From NCBI RefSeq assembly GCF_041146795.1, contig NC_135172.1:14653623-14717622 (forward strand): a DNA stretch of 64,000 nt. Reading direction: 5' to 3'. A program made the translations under genes and the position numbers. A model generated the notes under the pieces. That model saw only the letters and a list, made by a program, of their open reading frames with translations, searched no databases and had not been told where the DNA came from. Position 1 is the first letter of the stretch; each line of letters opens with the position of its first letter. The stretch comes from Maylandia zebra (taxonomy: Eukaryota; Chordata; Actinopteri; Cichliformes; Cichlidae). This document shows, piece after piece, positions 24,201-35,734 of the stretch.

Positions 24201-26773
24201 TCACAATTATTTTTCAGCTCTACAATTTAGCTCATTGTTTTGGTTTTAGTCTCAGAGCCTATATTTGCAGATGGCTGCCTTTTTAAAAACAATTAATTCA
24301 CTTTAATATAGTTGTCCAGTAAAAAACAAAGAAAAAGGGAGAAAAAAACAGCAGATTGGGGGTGAACTCAAGTAGCTATTTCCCCTTGCAGATGAAGTGA
24401 AACGAATTACAGCTTAAAGTGGGGAACATTTAAGGGGCACTTGTCATTTGACCTCAAACATGGCTCCAACTCAGTGGTCATCCCCCTGATCAGCAGCAGA
24501 CAATTCTGCATGGAACAGCTGACTGGATCAGCTCTGGATCAAGGCGTGTTAACATATGGCTATGTAACACACACATTTGTTTTTACACAGCACTTGATTT
24601 GAATGGTTTGCTTTTGAGTTTCAAATCTTTAGCATATAGTTGGAGTGTACGTGTTTTGAGTCAGCAGGCTGACAAATGGATCATAAGCAGAGATGTTCTC
24701 GACACATTAGAATTCTAACTGATCAATGAAACATTTAATGATGAGGAAAAACTTTCTACTTTATCGTTACTCTGCTCACATGACCACATCTACTTCTTCT
24801 TCTTTTATCTAGTCCCATTCAGGACTGGTGAATCCACTGAATGGGTGCAGTAAGGCCCAGATCTTTGTGAGTTTGAGACATCCTCTGGCTTTAAGAGTCT
24901 CTCGGGAGAAAGTTCATAAATTTAAGGGTTTGAAAGTTTCAGACATCCAGAGACAAGAAGGAAAGCTGACAGCAGTCTGCCCCACTTTTCTAGGCATGGA
25001 TTTGTCAGCCAATCAGGATGAGGAAGGGGACCAGGAAGTCTTTCAGCTGGAGATGAGCCGTGAGGACAGGAAGTGTGCTTTCAGGACCGCTGCTGGAAAA
25101 TACTGGACACTCACAGCTACCGGAGGACTGCAGTGCACTGCCTCCACCAAGTAACAACACACATACGCACACACCATATAATGTTGAATGTTGGTTAACA
25201 CCCATTTTATTTCATGCATAACCAACATTCAGTGGAATAACTGGCTTGTTTATTGTGTGGGTGTGTTTCAGGTCTGCCAACAGTTACTTTGAATTGGAGT
25301 GGCGTGACGGCCGTGTGTGTATCCGTGCAGCCAATGGCAAGTATGTGACTGCTAAGAAGAACGGGCAGCTGGCTGCTACCATTGACAGCGCAGGTCAGCC
25401 ATGCTCCTTACATTCCCAAATACAACGTTTTCACCAAAAAAAAGCTTTGATGCACATATCAACATATTAAATGTGATATGTGTGAAAAAAAGATGTTATG
25501 GTTCAGCATTGATGGTGCCTGCGCAGATGTTCGAGTTACCTATGCCACGTCCTCTAATGCCCCCATATACCCGCGTAAGGTGCTTTTATGAAACAAGCCA
25601 CAGAGTAGTTTGGTCCAACCTTAATCTTTTTTCACTTCAGGGGAGGCCGAACAGTTCCTGATGAAGCTCATCAACCGTCCAATCATCGTCCTCCGCGGGG
25701 AGCACGGGTTCATCGGGGCTCGAAAAGCTGGAACGGCAACCCTAGACTCCAACCGAGCATCCTACGATGTTTTTCAGCTGGAGTTCCACAATGGTGCTTA
25801 CTCCTTCAAAGGTGGGTAACTGTTTGAATAGAACAATAAAATTGTGTGTCACTTAGATGCAATGTGTTGTTTTGGCAGGTCATACTGTTTTTTTCTTACT
25901 AGAAGTCACAGAACGTGACTTATGTGAGACTAGTTAATGCATTTGAATACTTTCCAGGGAGCCGGGTCTAATGTGGATAACAAGAAATGTGCAGTTATAT
26001 TTAGTGTTTTGTCATAGATATACTTAATATAACTGAAGCTACCTACACAACACAGCAGTTGTGCTAGAATGAGACAAAGAAGCTGACTGAAACCTCTGTA
26101 GCAAAAGAGCCTGTATCAGATTCAGATCGTTCAATAAACAATGCTTCTATTTTCTTGTCTCGTGGCTTTGATTTGATTTTCTAATGAATGTGGTGATGTT
26201 TGCCATGGTGTTTAAAATAGTGTTCTCCACAACCCAACCCTCTTCAACCCCACCCTGCTTAAGGGAAAGTCAATATTTAAGCATCTAATGGGAAAGCCAT
26301 TATAGCTGTATGGATCACTCACCCGGGGCCATCTCCCATTTGAACCATCATACTCAGGCTTGACAGGGAGCCAGTATGATGCATTATTTTTCATCTTGTA
26401 TTGTATTGTTGGCCAGCAAATTCTGATCCCAAAGTATTTTAAACATTTAAATAAAATTATGTCACATATCTTTTCCTTGAATTCCTAAACTAAATTGATA
26501 AAATTGATATACTTATATATGTGTACTGTGTGTCTGCGGAGCCTCATTAAGTGTGTTGTTTGTCCAGACTCCCAGGGGAAGTACTGGTGTTTTGGAGATG
26601 GCACAGCCATTGTGTGCGGCGACTCATCGCCTGTCCAGTTCCTGCTCGAGTTCTGTGACCTCAACAAGATGGCCATTCGTACTCTGAGGGGGAAGTATCT
26701 CAAAGGGGATCACGCTGGAGGGCTCAAGGCGAGTGCAGACTCCCTGGAGAGCGCCACCCTCTGGGAATATTGA
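21285..26773 (+). CDS. fscn1: Fascin-1 actin-bundling protein, complete
   Basis: Fascin packs parallel actin filaments into tight bundles in filopodia, microspikes and neuronal growth cones. Exons: 21285-22107, 24994-25150, 25272-25393, 25641-25811, 26568-26773. Phases agree and give 492 aa, against 493 in human, so the four beta-trefoil domains should be complete. The N-terminal segment [14 protein letters not shown] keeps the serine that protein kinase C phosphorylates in human fascin (Ser39) to stop bundling. The later blocks [26 protein letters not shown] and the final GGLKASADS...LWEY match the family. Exon 1 is large and CG-rich, which creates long false frames on both strands. Intron 1 (22108-24993) carries a decayed Tc1-like element. 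The ATG at 21285 is the only start that fits the known N-terminus. Paralogue (a or b) cannot be decided here. Confidence 0.96.
23130..23810 (-). mobile_element. Decayed Tc1-like DNA transposon in fscn1 intron 1
   Basis: The minus strand matches a common fish Tc1-like element. The block at 23350-23410 corresponds to the transposase segment around [21 protein letters not shown]. The block at 23640-23800 matches the N-terminal part of the gene and its leader. The central catalytic portion is partly lost and the frame is broken. The copy at 44748-45537 appears to be the same family in the opposite orientation. Confidence 0.8.
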
Positions 26774-27449
26774 GAAAGCATAGCTGGACTTCTCCACTAT
26801 GCTTCAAACTAGAGGTAGTTAGTGTAGGTAGCAGTTCTTTCTTTCTTTTGCATATGTGTGCGTGCCTGTGTGCGTGTGCGCAGTTCTGAATTTGTTTGGA
26901 TGGGTGGCGGAAAAATGACGCTGACGAGAGGAACCAAAGTGCTAAAGGTGTTTTGTTTTTGTTGTTTTTTAAAAATTTCTCAGTAATGATCTCATCTTAC
27001 TGGTCTTTGTACTGGAGGCTTGGATTTACAACGACTTGCTGTTAACTGAATGCATTGTAGTGTGATTGCACAGTATTTGTTTCACTCCCAGTTAAACTTT
27101 ACACATGCCGTACCTAATAACCGTCAGGACAGTTATTGTTATAAGTTGTGCCTATCTGTGGTAACTACTGGTGTAAATGAACGTGTTGAATACTATAACC
27201 CATAACTCGCAGTATCTAACCTTCTCCTGCTAATTGTCCTGCTGCCTCTATACGCTGCTTACATCTCCTATTCTCGTTCAAAGTGTAACGCATAATGCTC
27301 ATCAGATGAAGGAATGTTACTGATTTACACGCGTCTGCTGTAAATACTGCTCTTTTTTTGTCACTCAATTATTGAAACCATAGCAACCATGGGAAACACA
27401 GAGCCAGGGGCTGGCAGATGTGTCTTTTTTTGCCTGTACACTCTTGGTG

Positions 27450-27455
27450 AATAAA
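27450..27455 (+). terminator. Candidate fscn1 polyadenylation signal
   Basis: AATAAA lies about 680 bases after the fscn1 stop codon. A second AATAAA occurs at 27805-27810 and could serve a longer 3' UTR. Confidence 0.45.
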
Positions 27456-30049
27456 ATCAAAACAGTTTGAAAGGAGCTTCGAAACTCACTCACCGAGTGA
27501 AGGAGTCGCCTTAGCACAATAATGACACACAACGCACTCAAACGCACACAAATGCATATAAATAAAAATGCATTAATTCCAGCTGTTCTAACACAGCGCC
27601 CAAAAATGAGCACAATATTACAGCGTCCTTTTTGAACTACGTTAAAAGCACATGTTTGTGGTGATGAAGTGCCCGCCTTGGATTGTGTGCTGCTGCTGCT
27701 GGTGTGTAAACACAATGGTGGAGTCATCTCTCTGGCTGTGCCCTTCATAGAGTACTCTGTCTTTTCCCTTTCATGCTCGTACATTTCAATCAAGTGAAAA
27801 GTCCAATAAAGTTTACCTTCTCAACAGTGGATCGTCTTGTTTTTCTCTTGGTTGATTTTACTTGAAAGGGTTAGCTCCACAAAGAGAGGGCATTTGTGGG
27901 TTTGAGGGATTATTTCTAAAGATTCACACTAACTTCCATCTACATGTTCATCTGCTTCCATCTACAGCCAATTAGAGTGTTACAGAAACTGATATGACAT
28001 TCATTTATTTTATGTGGGGCAAACTGATGTAGGCCAAAATATCTTTATTCCTTGCTTGTTTGGGCAGGACTACACCATGAGAACTCCTATAATAACTTTT
28101 TCAATGCAACACTAAATTCTTTAATGGCAGTTTAAATTGTTGGTTGTATGTGACCCTGATAAGGATAAGCGGAAGAGGATTGATGGGAACAATAACTGTA
28201 GAAACAGGGACAGTATAAAAGTTATAAGTGGTGAACCTTGATGAAAGGGTTAGTGATATCTCCTTATGAAGCCTTGGGCACAAATCACTTTTCAGAGTTA
28301 TTTAAACTGGATGTGATGTGTGAAACCACATGCTTCCTCACTGCCTGACGACCTTTCAATCCAAAGTTCTTACAATGTGCTTACAATAACTTGTAAGTTA
28401 TTCAGTGTTAAGCTTGCACCTGCGATTTCTTGCTGCCAGAGCAGCTGTCTTGCCTAATCACTCACTTCCTTGTTCTGGTTTTTATAGGATCATTTCAGTC
28501 ATATTCCAATCATGATGATTGTGTGCAGTGACAAGACATTTTATAAGGTGTATATAGCCAGCCCTTGGCTCTGCTGCTGCAAAATGGTAGTGTGCTTACA
28601 ATTTCATTTTGAGCATGCTCAAAGTACAGCCTCACAAGTTCCCTGCCTCTGGTCTAATCTTGCCCGTAATATAACTGAATTGATCCCATAAAAACAAGTC
28701 CGAAAAAGGAAGTGAGAGCAATATTGCAGATCACATGATTAGGTAAGATAGCTACTCTGGGAGCAAGAAGTCATCCTGCCCCTTTACAGGAATCCGCTTG
28801 ATAGATGTAACTTTAAAACTGAACAGCTCGAGTCGAGAGATGACAGCTTGAACAAAATGCACATAGTGAAAAAGATAAACCTGATAGTACTTAATAATGC
28901 TGTTTTTATTGTTATTAAATTGTGCATATGGATCAATAACAGGGCTCAGCTGATCTGTCTGTGCAACAACTGAGCTCAGCATTTGGGTCACATGTTTCTT
29001 CATGTTACACCTAAACAGAAAAGAAGGTGGACCTACATTATTATTCTTTTCATAGATTTTTTCCTCCAACCATCTTGTTCTGATGAGGCTATTTAGCAAA
29101 TGCTGTTGTGTGTGGGAGAAGGAAGACAGAGCCTGCATCACGTCCCCCTGAGAGTGCACTGAGCCAAAACGGTAGAGGAGAAAGCCAGCCGAGCTCAAGA
29201 ACGAGGTAACCTACTCCACTTTCTCTCTTCTGCAGACCAAATCTCAACTCTTGAACGCTATAATGGGTGCAAAACTTACGTGTTTGAATACACGCAAAAG
29301 CAGACGAACGATCATCCTTCATCTTTCACTGCAGGGTCTCTGCGTGTTGCCATGGCAACAAGTAATGCAGGAGCGAGGCTTTAGGAAGATGACTGTTGAA
29401 AGATGGAACACACATTGCTGAATAATCCCAGCAAACCTTGTAATAACCAAAACAGAACCGCCCTGTGTAACTACAAACACAGTTTCTGACACACTCACAT
29501 GAGGACTGTGGAAATTAAAAGCCTGAGTGCTTATTAAATGGATTGGAGCGTCCACTGTGCTCAAGGTAATATGATAACCTCCCATGCCTTTTTCAGTCTG
29601 TGTGCATAAAGTCTTTAAGAGAAAGCACATGTCGGGTTTGAGCCAAATCCTCCTGCCAGAAAAAAGCTCACATGGCACTGGAGCGGAGGAACAGAGCAAT
29701 GAACAGAAGTGAAGACAAAGCAGGAATGAGGTTTTCTTTCTCCTGGGCAATAAACGTGATAAAGAAACTCCTCAAAGTGAAATGGGACAGCGTTTTACCA
29801 TCCTGAGAAAACTGTAAGAACAGTTGTTTTTTTATTTTATTTTTATATATATATATTCTTTTTTTAGGATAAATTATGTAATGTGTCTATAGTCATACCA
29901 GTGGGAGAACTCTTGAGTAACATGCTAATGCTAGAATGTACCACACTCACAATGACAGTGTTCTCATACACTATGTCTAGCAGCAGTGTCCCTTTATGCA
30001 AACTCATAAAAGGACGTTAAATCTTTTATGATTCTTGAAGTAAAAAACC

Positions 30050-30330
30050 ATAACCATAATAAAATACACACTCACTCATGTTCATGTCTTAATGAGGACA
30101 TCTAAGTGACATAATGCCTTCCCCAGCCTCTTACCCTAACCATCAAAAATGAATGCCTAACCCTAACCCTTAGCCTAAATCTAACTATAACCTAATTGTA
30201 ACCCTGACACTAAAACCACAGTTTGAGCCTCAAACATGCCTTCAAACTCGTGGGGAGAGGTGACTGTTGGTCCCCACATGTACAGTAGCATTGCAATTTT
30301 CTGTCCTCACAAGGATGTCTAAACATGTAC
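30050..30330. repeat. Interspersed repeat with CCCTAA-like units
   Basis: A segment with scattered CCTAACCCTAACCCTTAGCC units sits between GAGGACATC- and CCTCACAAGGATGTC-type sequences. This arrangement resembles a repeat scattered in fish genomes. Only two or three telomere-like units are exact, so it is not an ancient telomere. Confidence 0.4.
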
Positions 30331-30865
30331 ACATATATCAGAGAACTGCAGCAGATGCTAGTGTTTTGAAGAAGCCCACAGTTGACACACTTCAGAATCA
30401 TCTAAACTGCATGAAAACGTTTTCTTTTAATGTGCCTCTCTGACTGAGACAGGACAGACTTTGTTTAAGGGTAAGCTACTGTAAGATATGAAGCCGATTT
30501 CATTATTTATACCCATGATTCCTGTGTAACATATCGATGACTCTTTGCTGTTACTTCTGCACAGATCACATACTTGCAACAGCAGCAACTTCCCAGTTTT
30601 TAATTGCAACTCCAACTGTCTCAATGCTTTTTTAATGTGTCTACTGCTGCCATCTAGTGTACATCATTTAAAAATGCTTTAAACCTGATTTTCACTTTAT
30701 CACCAAAGTATATGGGCACTTCTGTTATTCCTAGCTTAAACTATATCCTTAATTAATATTATTAATTAAGATAAATATTATTATAATTAATATTATTAAT
30801 TAAGATAAATGATTATTATAACTGTGCTTTAAGGCAAATATTGCCCTGGCAACATTTATATTTAT

Positions 30866-31150
30866 ATTTTAGGTGAGTATGTGGAGCAGTATTCTGGTGC
30901 ATTGTCTCACAATCCAAAGGTCCTGGGTTCATATCCATCACCTGGCTGCAGCCTTTCTGTGAGGAATTATGTTAATTGGTGATTTAAAATTTCCCATAGG
31001 TGTGAATGGTTGTGTGTTTCTATGTCTTAGCCCTATGACAGACTGGTGACCTGTTCAGAGTCTACCCAGTGTCTCAGCCCACGGCAGCTGGGATAGGCTC
31101 CAGCTCCTTCCCACAGCCCTGACTTAAATAAGCAGAAGAAAATGGATAGA
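30866..31150 (+). repeat. tRNA-headed interspersed repeat (SINE-like), degraded
   Basis: It has a degraded head (CAATCCAAAGGTCCTGGGTTC), a conserved body (CCCATAGGTGTGAATGGTTG) and a 3' part (CAGCTGGGATAGGCTCCAGC, then AAATAAGCAGAAGAAAATGG). It is the same family as 18588-18800 and 35170-35480, in forward orientation here. Confidence 0.6.
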
Positions 31151-31663
31151 CAGAAGGGTAATAAGTGTTTCCAGCTTTCTGGAATATGTTTCAGTGAAGC
31201 CATTGCTGATTTCAATCTGAAAATGTTTTAATGCACAAAAGCCAAGTGTGTAAAAGAAATTTCACACTACTTTTTTTTGTTGTTCTAAATTGTTGTATTA
31301 CCGGTAATTTGTGTTTCACACCTCGCAGCTACCATATGGATTTACCCAGATTCTGGAATGACCCAAAGCACTTAGAACCCCCCCTTAAAGCTGCAACCAC
31401 TTATACGAGAGTTCCAGCAGGCCTCAGGTCAGTTTCAAGGTTGGCTTGTTCTGTTTTTACAGTTTGTTCCCATCTTATTTGCTCCTTTATATTACTGCAT
31501 ACACTTCTTCAAGGGTACAGATAAGAGACGCAAATGCACTCACCCAAATACACGCGCACAATGACAAGCTATCACAGTACCTATTTACCAAGTGATAGCC
31601 ACGTCCCGCCAGACAGAGTTGGTCAGCGAGACACAGAGAATTTAGTTCTGTACTTCGTGCAGG

Positions 31664-31894
31664 GGCGTAATTTCCAGGGGGAGTTAGGGGGGTTATGACC
31701 CCCCAATAAAATTATGAATTATCTTGCATAAATAGGCTGTTGATTTTCTTTACTCATTTCAGTTATTACCAGCAGAATAGTTGCATGTTTAATCATCTGT
31801 GAATTTACCCAGATTTTTTTATTTATTTAGACAGAGATCTTGACCCCCCAATGTTCAGCAATGTTCAGCAATGTTACGCCCATGACTTCGTGAC
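31664..31894. mobile_element. MITE-like element with short inverted ends
   Basis: About 230 bp bounded by GGGGCGTAA on the left and TTACGCCC on the right, which are inverted. Inside each end lies a run of the type GACCCCCCAA. The right part contains CAATGTTCAG in tandem. It has no coding capacity. The size and ends fit a non-autonomous DNA transposon, but I cannot name the superfamily and saw no certain target duplication. Confidence 0.5.
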
Positions 31895-33245
31895 AGTAAT
31901 TACACGCTTCATAAGAAAAATTTAGCGAGTACAGTTTTCTAAACCCCATTACTTGCATCACATAAATTCTACTCATGCCAGCCACCTGCTGTGCGGTCAA
32001 TGTGTTCGCATCATCACACCACTGACAGCTTCTTCAGGGTGGTGCTGGTAGGTCCGCACAGCCAGTTACCACTGGGCAGCCTGATGCTTTCCAAATTTCT
32101 TTTGGAAGGCCAGCAGCGCTTTTAATTACAGGTAGTGCGCTTTAATCATCAGATTATAGAGCATGTGTATTTGCATCAAACAATGGGTCTTTGTGGCAGG
32201 ACTGTCATTAAAAAGAAACCTTCCACACATGGTGTAAACATAACTGCACGTGACAGGACCTTGTTTGCGAGCATGTATGACTGTTTTTTTTTTTTTTTTT
32301 ATTACCACCAGACTTCAGGTTGTGACCACAATAACAAATTCAGGTGTGGGTGGAAATGTTGAGTCAAAGGAATGAGAGAAATGAGCCAATAATTCAAAAG
32401 CAAAGGTGTAATCACAGAGCAGAAGACGGTGCACACATTTAGTTGGGAAGGGGAAGATTTACTGGTGACAGACTCACTGTGGTTAAGTCTCAAGTTTGAC
32501 CACTGAACCTGAAATGGGACTTACATGCTTCTTTTAGATAGGAAAATCAAAATAACTTCTTCGCAGTTCAGAATCATGATTTATTTTATACTGGGCCTTG
32601 TAGCAGTCCCTTAATTCATCCTCTGTCAAGTAACAAGTTGCAGCTCCCTCCTAGCTGTTTTTTTTAGCCAGCTTTCTTCTGATTGGCCACCCTTTGCAAA
32701 CACAGGGTTTGATCAGCAGGTGGGGGTTCTTGCTCACCGCCAGAGCTGTATTTCTGCTGGTGGGAAGTAGAGTGCTGCAAGAATTAAATTTTACGATGAG
32801 GATTCAGAAAGGTATAGCATCCCCATTGTTCCATTAATAAAAAATAAAAAAAAGGGGGGGGGGGGGGATTAGGATCATTGCAGTAAATAAGCAAACGCAA
32901 TGGTGGGATGTAAAAGGGCTAACCATGGGTTGTAAATTAACTACAAAGCTTCGACAGAAGCTTGTTATTGTATGCACACTGTTGTAAACTGTGGAAATGA
33001 TTTATGATATCCGGGTTCCTGTGAAATACACTGGCATTGAGTTCCATGACTCACAAACGCTGCAAACAAACGCACGTGTTCGACTCTTTCACACATGTTG
33101 ACATAAGCGCTGAAAAGACATTAAATCCATAAATCATTTATGTTTCCATGCTGCCAAATCGGGTGTGCTCCGTGGTTTTCAGAGTCTGAACTTGAGCGAT
33201 TTTGAGCGGAGAACGACCGGGTGGGGTCGTATCGGTGGAGCAGCC

Positions 33246-33253
33246 TATAAATA
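33246..33253 (+). promoter_or_regulatory. TATA box of the Ras-like gene
   Basis: TATAAATA sits 59 bases upstream of the start codon at 33305, which leaves room for a short 5' UTR of about 25-30 bases. The surrounding sequence turns CG-rich here. Confidence 0.55.
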
Positions 33254-33304
33254 GCCTGGCTGCATGGAGCTGCATAAAGCTGCACGTGCGCCGGGATCGT
33301 CGGG

Positions 33305-33946
33305 ATGTCTCCGTCAGGGCGTCCCAACACGGTCCGGCTTGTATTCCTGGGAGCAGCGGGGGTTGGCAAGACCGCGCTCATCCACCGATTCCTCCACGAC
33401 GGATTCGAGCACAAGTACACGCGCACTGTCGAGGAGCTTCACGTGCTCGAGTATGACACCGCGGGCTCTGAGGAGAAGATGCGGCTGGAGATACTGGACA
33501 CGAGCGGCAGCTACTCGTTCCCGGCTATGAGGGAGCTCTGCATCCGACACAGCGACGCCTTCGCCCTGGTGTACGCGGCAGACGAGCCCGACTCCTTCGA
33601 GGAGGTGCGTCGACTGCGCGCCGAGATTCTGGAGCTGCGCGGCGGCGGCAGGAGCGTGCCCATCACCGTGGTCCGCAGCAAAGCGGATCTGACCGAGAGC
33701 GAAGGTCGAGCGCCGGTTGCCTGTGACGCCATGGCCACGGTGGAGGCTGAGTGGGGCGCAGACTTCGTGGAGGCGTCCGCGAGCACGGGCAGAAACGCGG
33801 TCGGGGTGTTCAGCTCGCTGCTGCAACAGGTGAACCTGCCGCCACGACTGAGCCCCGCGGCGTGGACACGCAGAGACACCGTGCCTAGGCCCCGAGCTAG
33901 GAAGAGACCCTCGCCGAAGAAGCACAACAGCTGTGTTCTGTCGTAG
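33305..33946 (+). CDS. Single-exon Ras-family small GTPase (RASD/Dexras-like)
   Basis: An intronless 213-aa Ras-superfamily protein, likely a membrane-bound signalling GTPase. The P-loop GAAGVGKT is at residues 16-23, the switch I threonine is near 41 (RTVEE), the G3 motif DTSG is at 65-68 and the G5-like EASA at 156-159. The segment DTSGSYSFPAMR resembles RASD1/RHES (DTSGNHPFPAMR) and Di-Ras (DTTGSHQFPAMQ) proteins. The C-terminus is basic and ends in CVLS, a CaaX box predicted to be farnesylated. Two oddities: the residue matching Ras Gln61 is serine (69), as expected for this group, and the guanine-specificity motif reads SKAD (125-128) instead of NKxD. The gene lies between fscn1 and plk1, both on the same strand. 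I do not recognise the exact orthologue, so no symbol is given. Confidence 0.85.
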   Translation: MSPSGRPNTVRLVFLGAAGVGKTALIHRFLHDGFEHKYTRTVEELHVLEYDTAGSEEKMRLEILDTSGSYSFPAMRELCIRHSDAFALVYAADEPDSFEEVRRLRAEILELRGGGRSVPITVVRSKADLTESEGRAPVACDAMATVEAEWGADFVEASASTGRNAVGVFSSLLQQVNLPPRLSPAAWTRRDTVPRPRARKRPSPKKHNSCVLS

Positions 33947-35169
33947 AAACCGCTGCAGCTGGACTGCGCCTGCTCAGTTTCGAGCCCGTTCTCACTCTAA
34001 AATGTTACGCTTTGGAGCGTGTTGCAGTTTAACACCTGTTCACGGGTGACGGCTCCTCGGGTCACTTTAATGTGTCTGAAAGCCAGCGGGGCCTGTAATG
34101 CTCATAGTTTAAGGGGAGCAAACGGGATGATGCACTTTATTTGAGTCCTGTTTTGTGTGTACATTTTTATATGGTGTCAGTAAAATAACTTTGTTGTAAA
34201 ATGTGTCCGGTGCTTCATTTGTAAACCTTCCACTGGTCTTGGCACATCTCAAACGAGACTGTCTATGCGTGGATCATAGAGTTAAACACCAATGTGAACA
34301 AGTGTCTGATGGGCCCTAGAGCTTTTTTCTTTCTTCAATAATCAGAAATCTCATAATGTGATGGTTAAAGTAACCATCAAAGCACACACACCTGTTCTTT
34401 TTCTCCTCTCATTCCCTTTGTCTGTTTGGTGGTCTCCTCTTTTTCCTCCTTTCAGCACCTCTCTTGCCAGTAGACTGCTACAGTCCCGCTCCCGGATGAG
34501 TGTTGAAACAATAGAGTACACTGAAAAAAAGGGATTGGCCAGCTCCTGGATTTACATAAGCATCTTGCGTGTATTTAACACAAGTGCCTCATGCTTTAAA
34601 GTTAACTTTAACTGCATAGTGTAGAAACTACATGATATGCAGAGAGGCTAGATTAAATTGTTCATATCATGTTCAAGTGAAGTAAGTCAATAATATATCA
34701 ATGTTAAATCCCGCGACACTGCACGGGTTTCAGACTCGCGCTCTTTAGATCGTGGTTTCAGGAAGGCATCCATCTCAGTCAAGTCGAGCAGCCACCTCTA
34801 CTGTTTTTTAGTATACCAAAAAAAGTAAATTGGGTGGTTGTTACATTAAAAAAGTCCAACTTGTAATTTAAACACAATAATTTCATGTTTCTATATGAAC
34901 GTAATTAAATCATGAAGAATCTGTACGAAATTCAACAACTTAATTTGTTCTTGTTGACATTACATGATACAATCTAGTAAGAGTGCTTAGTTGCTGAACT
35001 CATGGAATTCACAAGATCGCACAAGATTTCAAACTGCAGGAAAATCACTGGAGTTGTAAGAGGCAGACAACTACACACACACCACGTGCATGCTATTGCT
35101 ATTTATTGTGGATTATTACAAAAACAAAAAAATTCTGCATCAAATACAGGAAATCATAGCTTTCCTACA

Positions 35170-35480
35170 TTTGCTGGGTTGTTGGCATGGTGGTTAGTGC
35201 TGTTGCTTCACAGTAAGAAGGTCCTGTGTTCAAACCCACATTCTGGCTAGTTTGCAGGTTTCTCTCTGGGTATTCTGGTTTCCTCCCGCAGTTAAAAGTC
35301 ATGCAGTTGTTAGAGTTAGGGTTAACTGGTGATTCTAAATTACCTGTGAATGTAAGTGTAAATGGTTGTTTGTTTCTATGTGATAGACTAGTCAGCTGTC
35401 CAGGGTGTACCCTGCCTTGTAACCTATCACTTCAGGGTTATTTCCCAACCCCCCTGCAACCAGGATAAAGATAGAAGGAT
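35170..35480 (+). repeat. tRNA-headed interspersed repeat (SINE-like)
   Basis: It opens with GGCATGGTGGTTAGTGCTGT and GTGTTCAAACCC, comparable to polymerase III A and B boxes. It continues with TTCCTCCCGCAGTTAAAAGT, AACTGGTGATTCTAAATTAC and a CAGGGTGTACCCTGCCTTGT segment. This is the most complete copy of this family in the window. Confidence 0.65.
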
Positions 35481-35530
35481 GGTAGTTGTTGAAGACCTAT
35501 TCAATTTTTATGGTAACCAGGATCTAGACC

Positions 35531-35734
35531 TTGTAAAAAGTAAAGTGTGCGTGTTAGTCCCCATAGGGAAATAGTTCCTCTGCATTTAACCCATTCACCC
35601 AGTGAAGCAGTGGGCAGCCACCAGTGCAGCGCCCGGGGAGCAGTGTGTAGGGATGGTACCTTGCTCAGTGGAGTCGAACCCCCGACCTTCCGATCATGGG
35701 GCCACCACTCTACCTACTGAGCTATCCCTGCCCG
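35531..35734 (-). repeat. tRNA-derived SINE with intact A and B boxes
   Basis: Read on the minus strand from 35734, it starts GGGATAGCTCAGTAGGTAGA. The A box TAGCTCAGTAGG lies at 35724-35713 and the B box GGTTCGACTCC at 35680-35670, spaced as in a tRNA gene. The rest does not fold as a tRNA. The body continues through CTCCCCGGGCGCTGCACTGG to a TTTCCCTATGGGGACTAACA segment. It is therefore a SINE with a tRNA-like polymerase III promoter, not a tRNA gene. Confidence 0.8.

Larger units (their letters stand above)
27830..33240. other. Intergenic stretch between fscn1 and the Ras-like gene
   Basis: Mostly AT-rich. It holds a short SINE tail fragment (about 28140-28190), a repeat with CCCTAA-like units (about 30050-30330), a tRNA-headed repeat (30866-31150) and a MITE-like element (31664-31894). 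Open frames at 28752-29198, 29319-29750 and 31231-31524 are unlike any protein I recognise. Weak splice-like signals near 29200-29240 are not enough to call a gene. Confidence 0.45.

Noticed and set aside
28752-29750. Frames of 148 and 143 aa on the minus strand as exons of an unknown gene
   Set aside because: No family resemblance, and neighbouring donor and acceptor signals do not give a consistent model.
30140-30180. Interstitial telomere
   Set aside because: Only two or three exact CCCTAA-type units occur, inside what looks like an ordinary interspersed repeat.
35531-35734. tRNA gene on the minus strand
   Set aside because: A and B boxes are present but no closed acceptor stem or proper anticodon arm. 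The body continues as a SINE.
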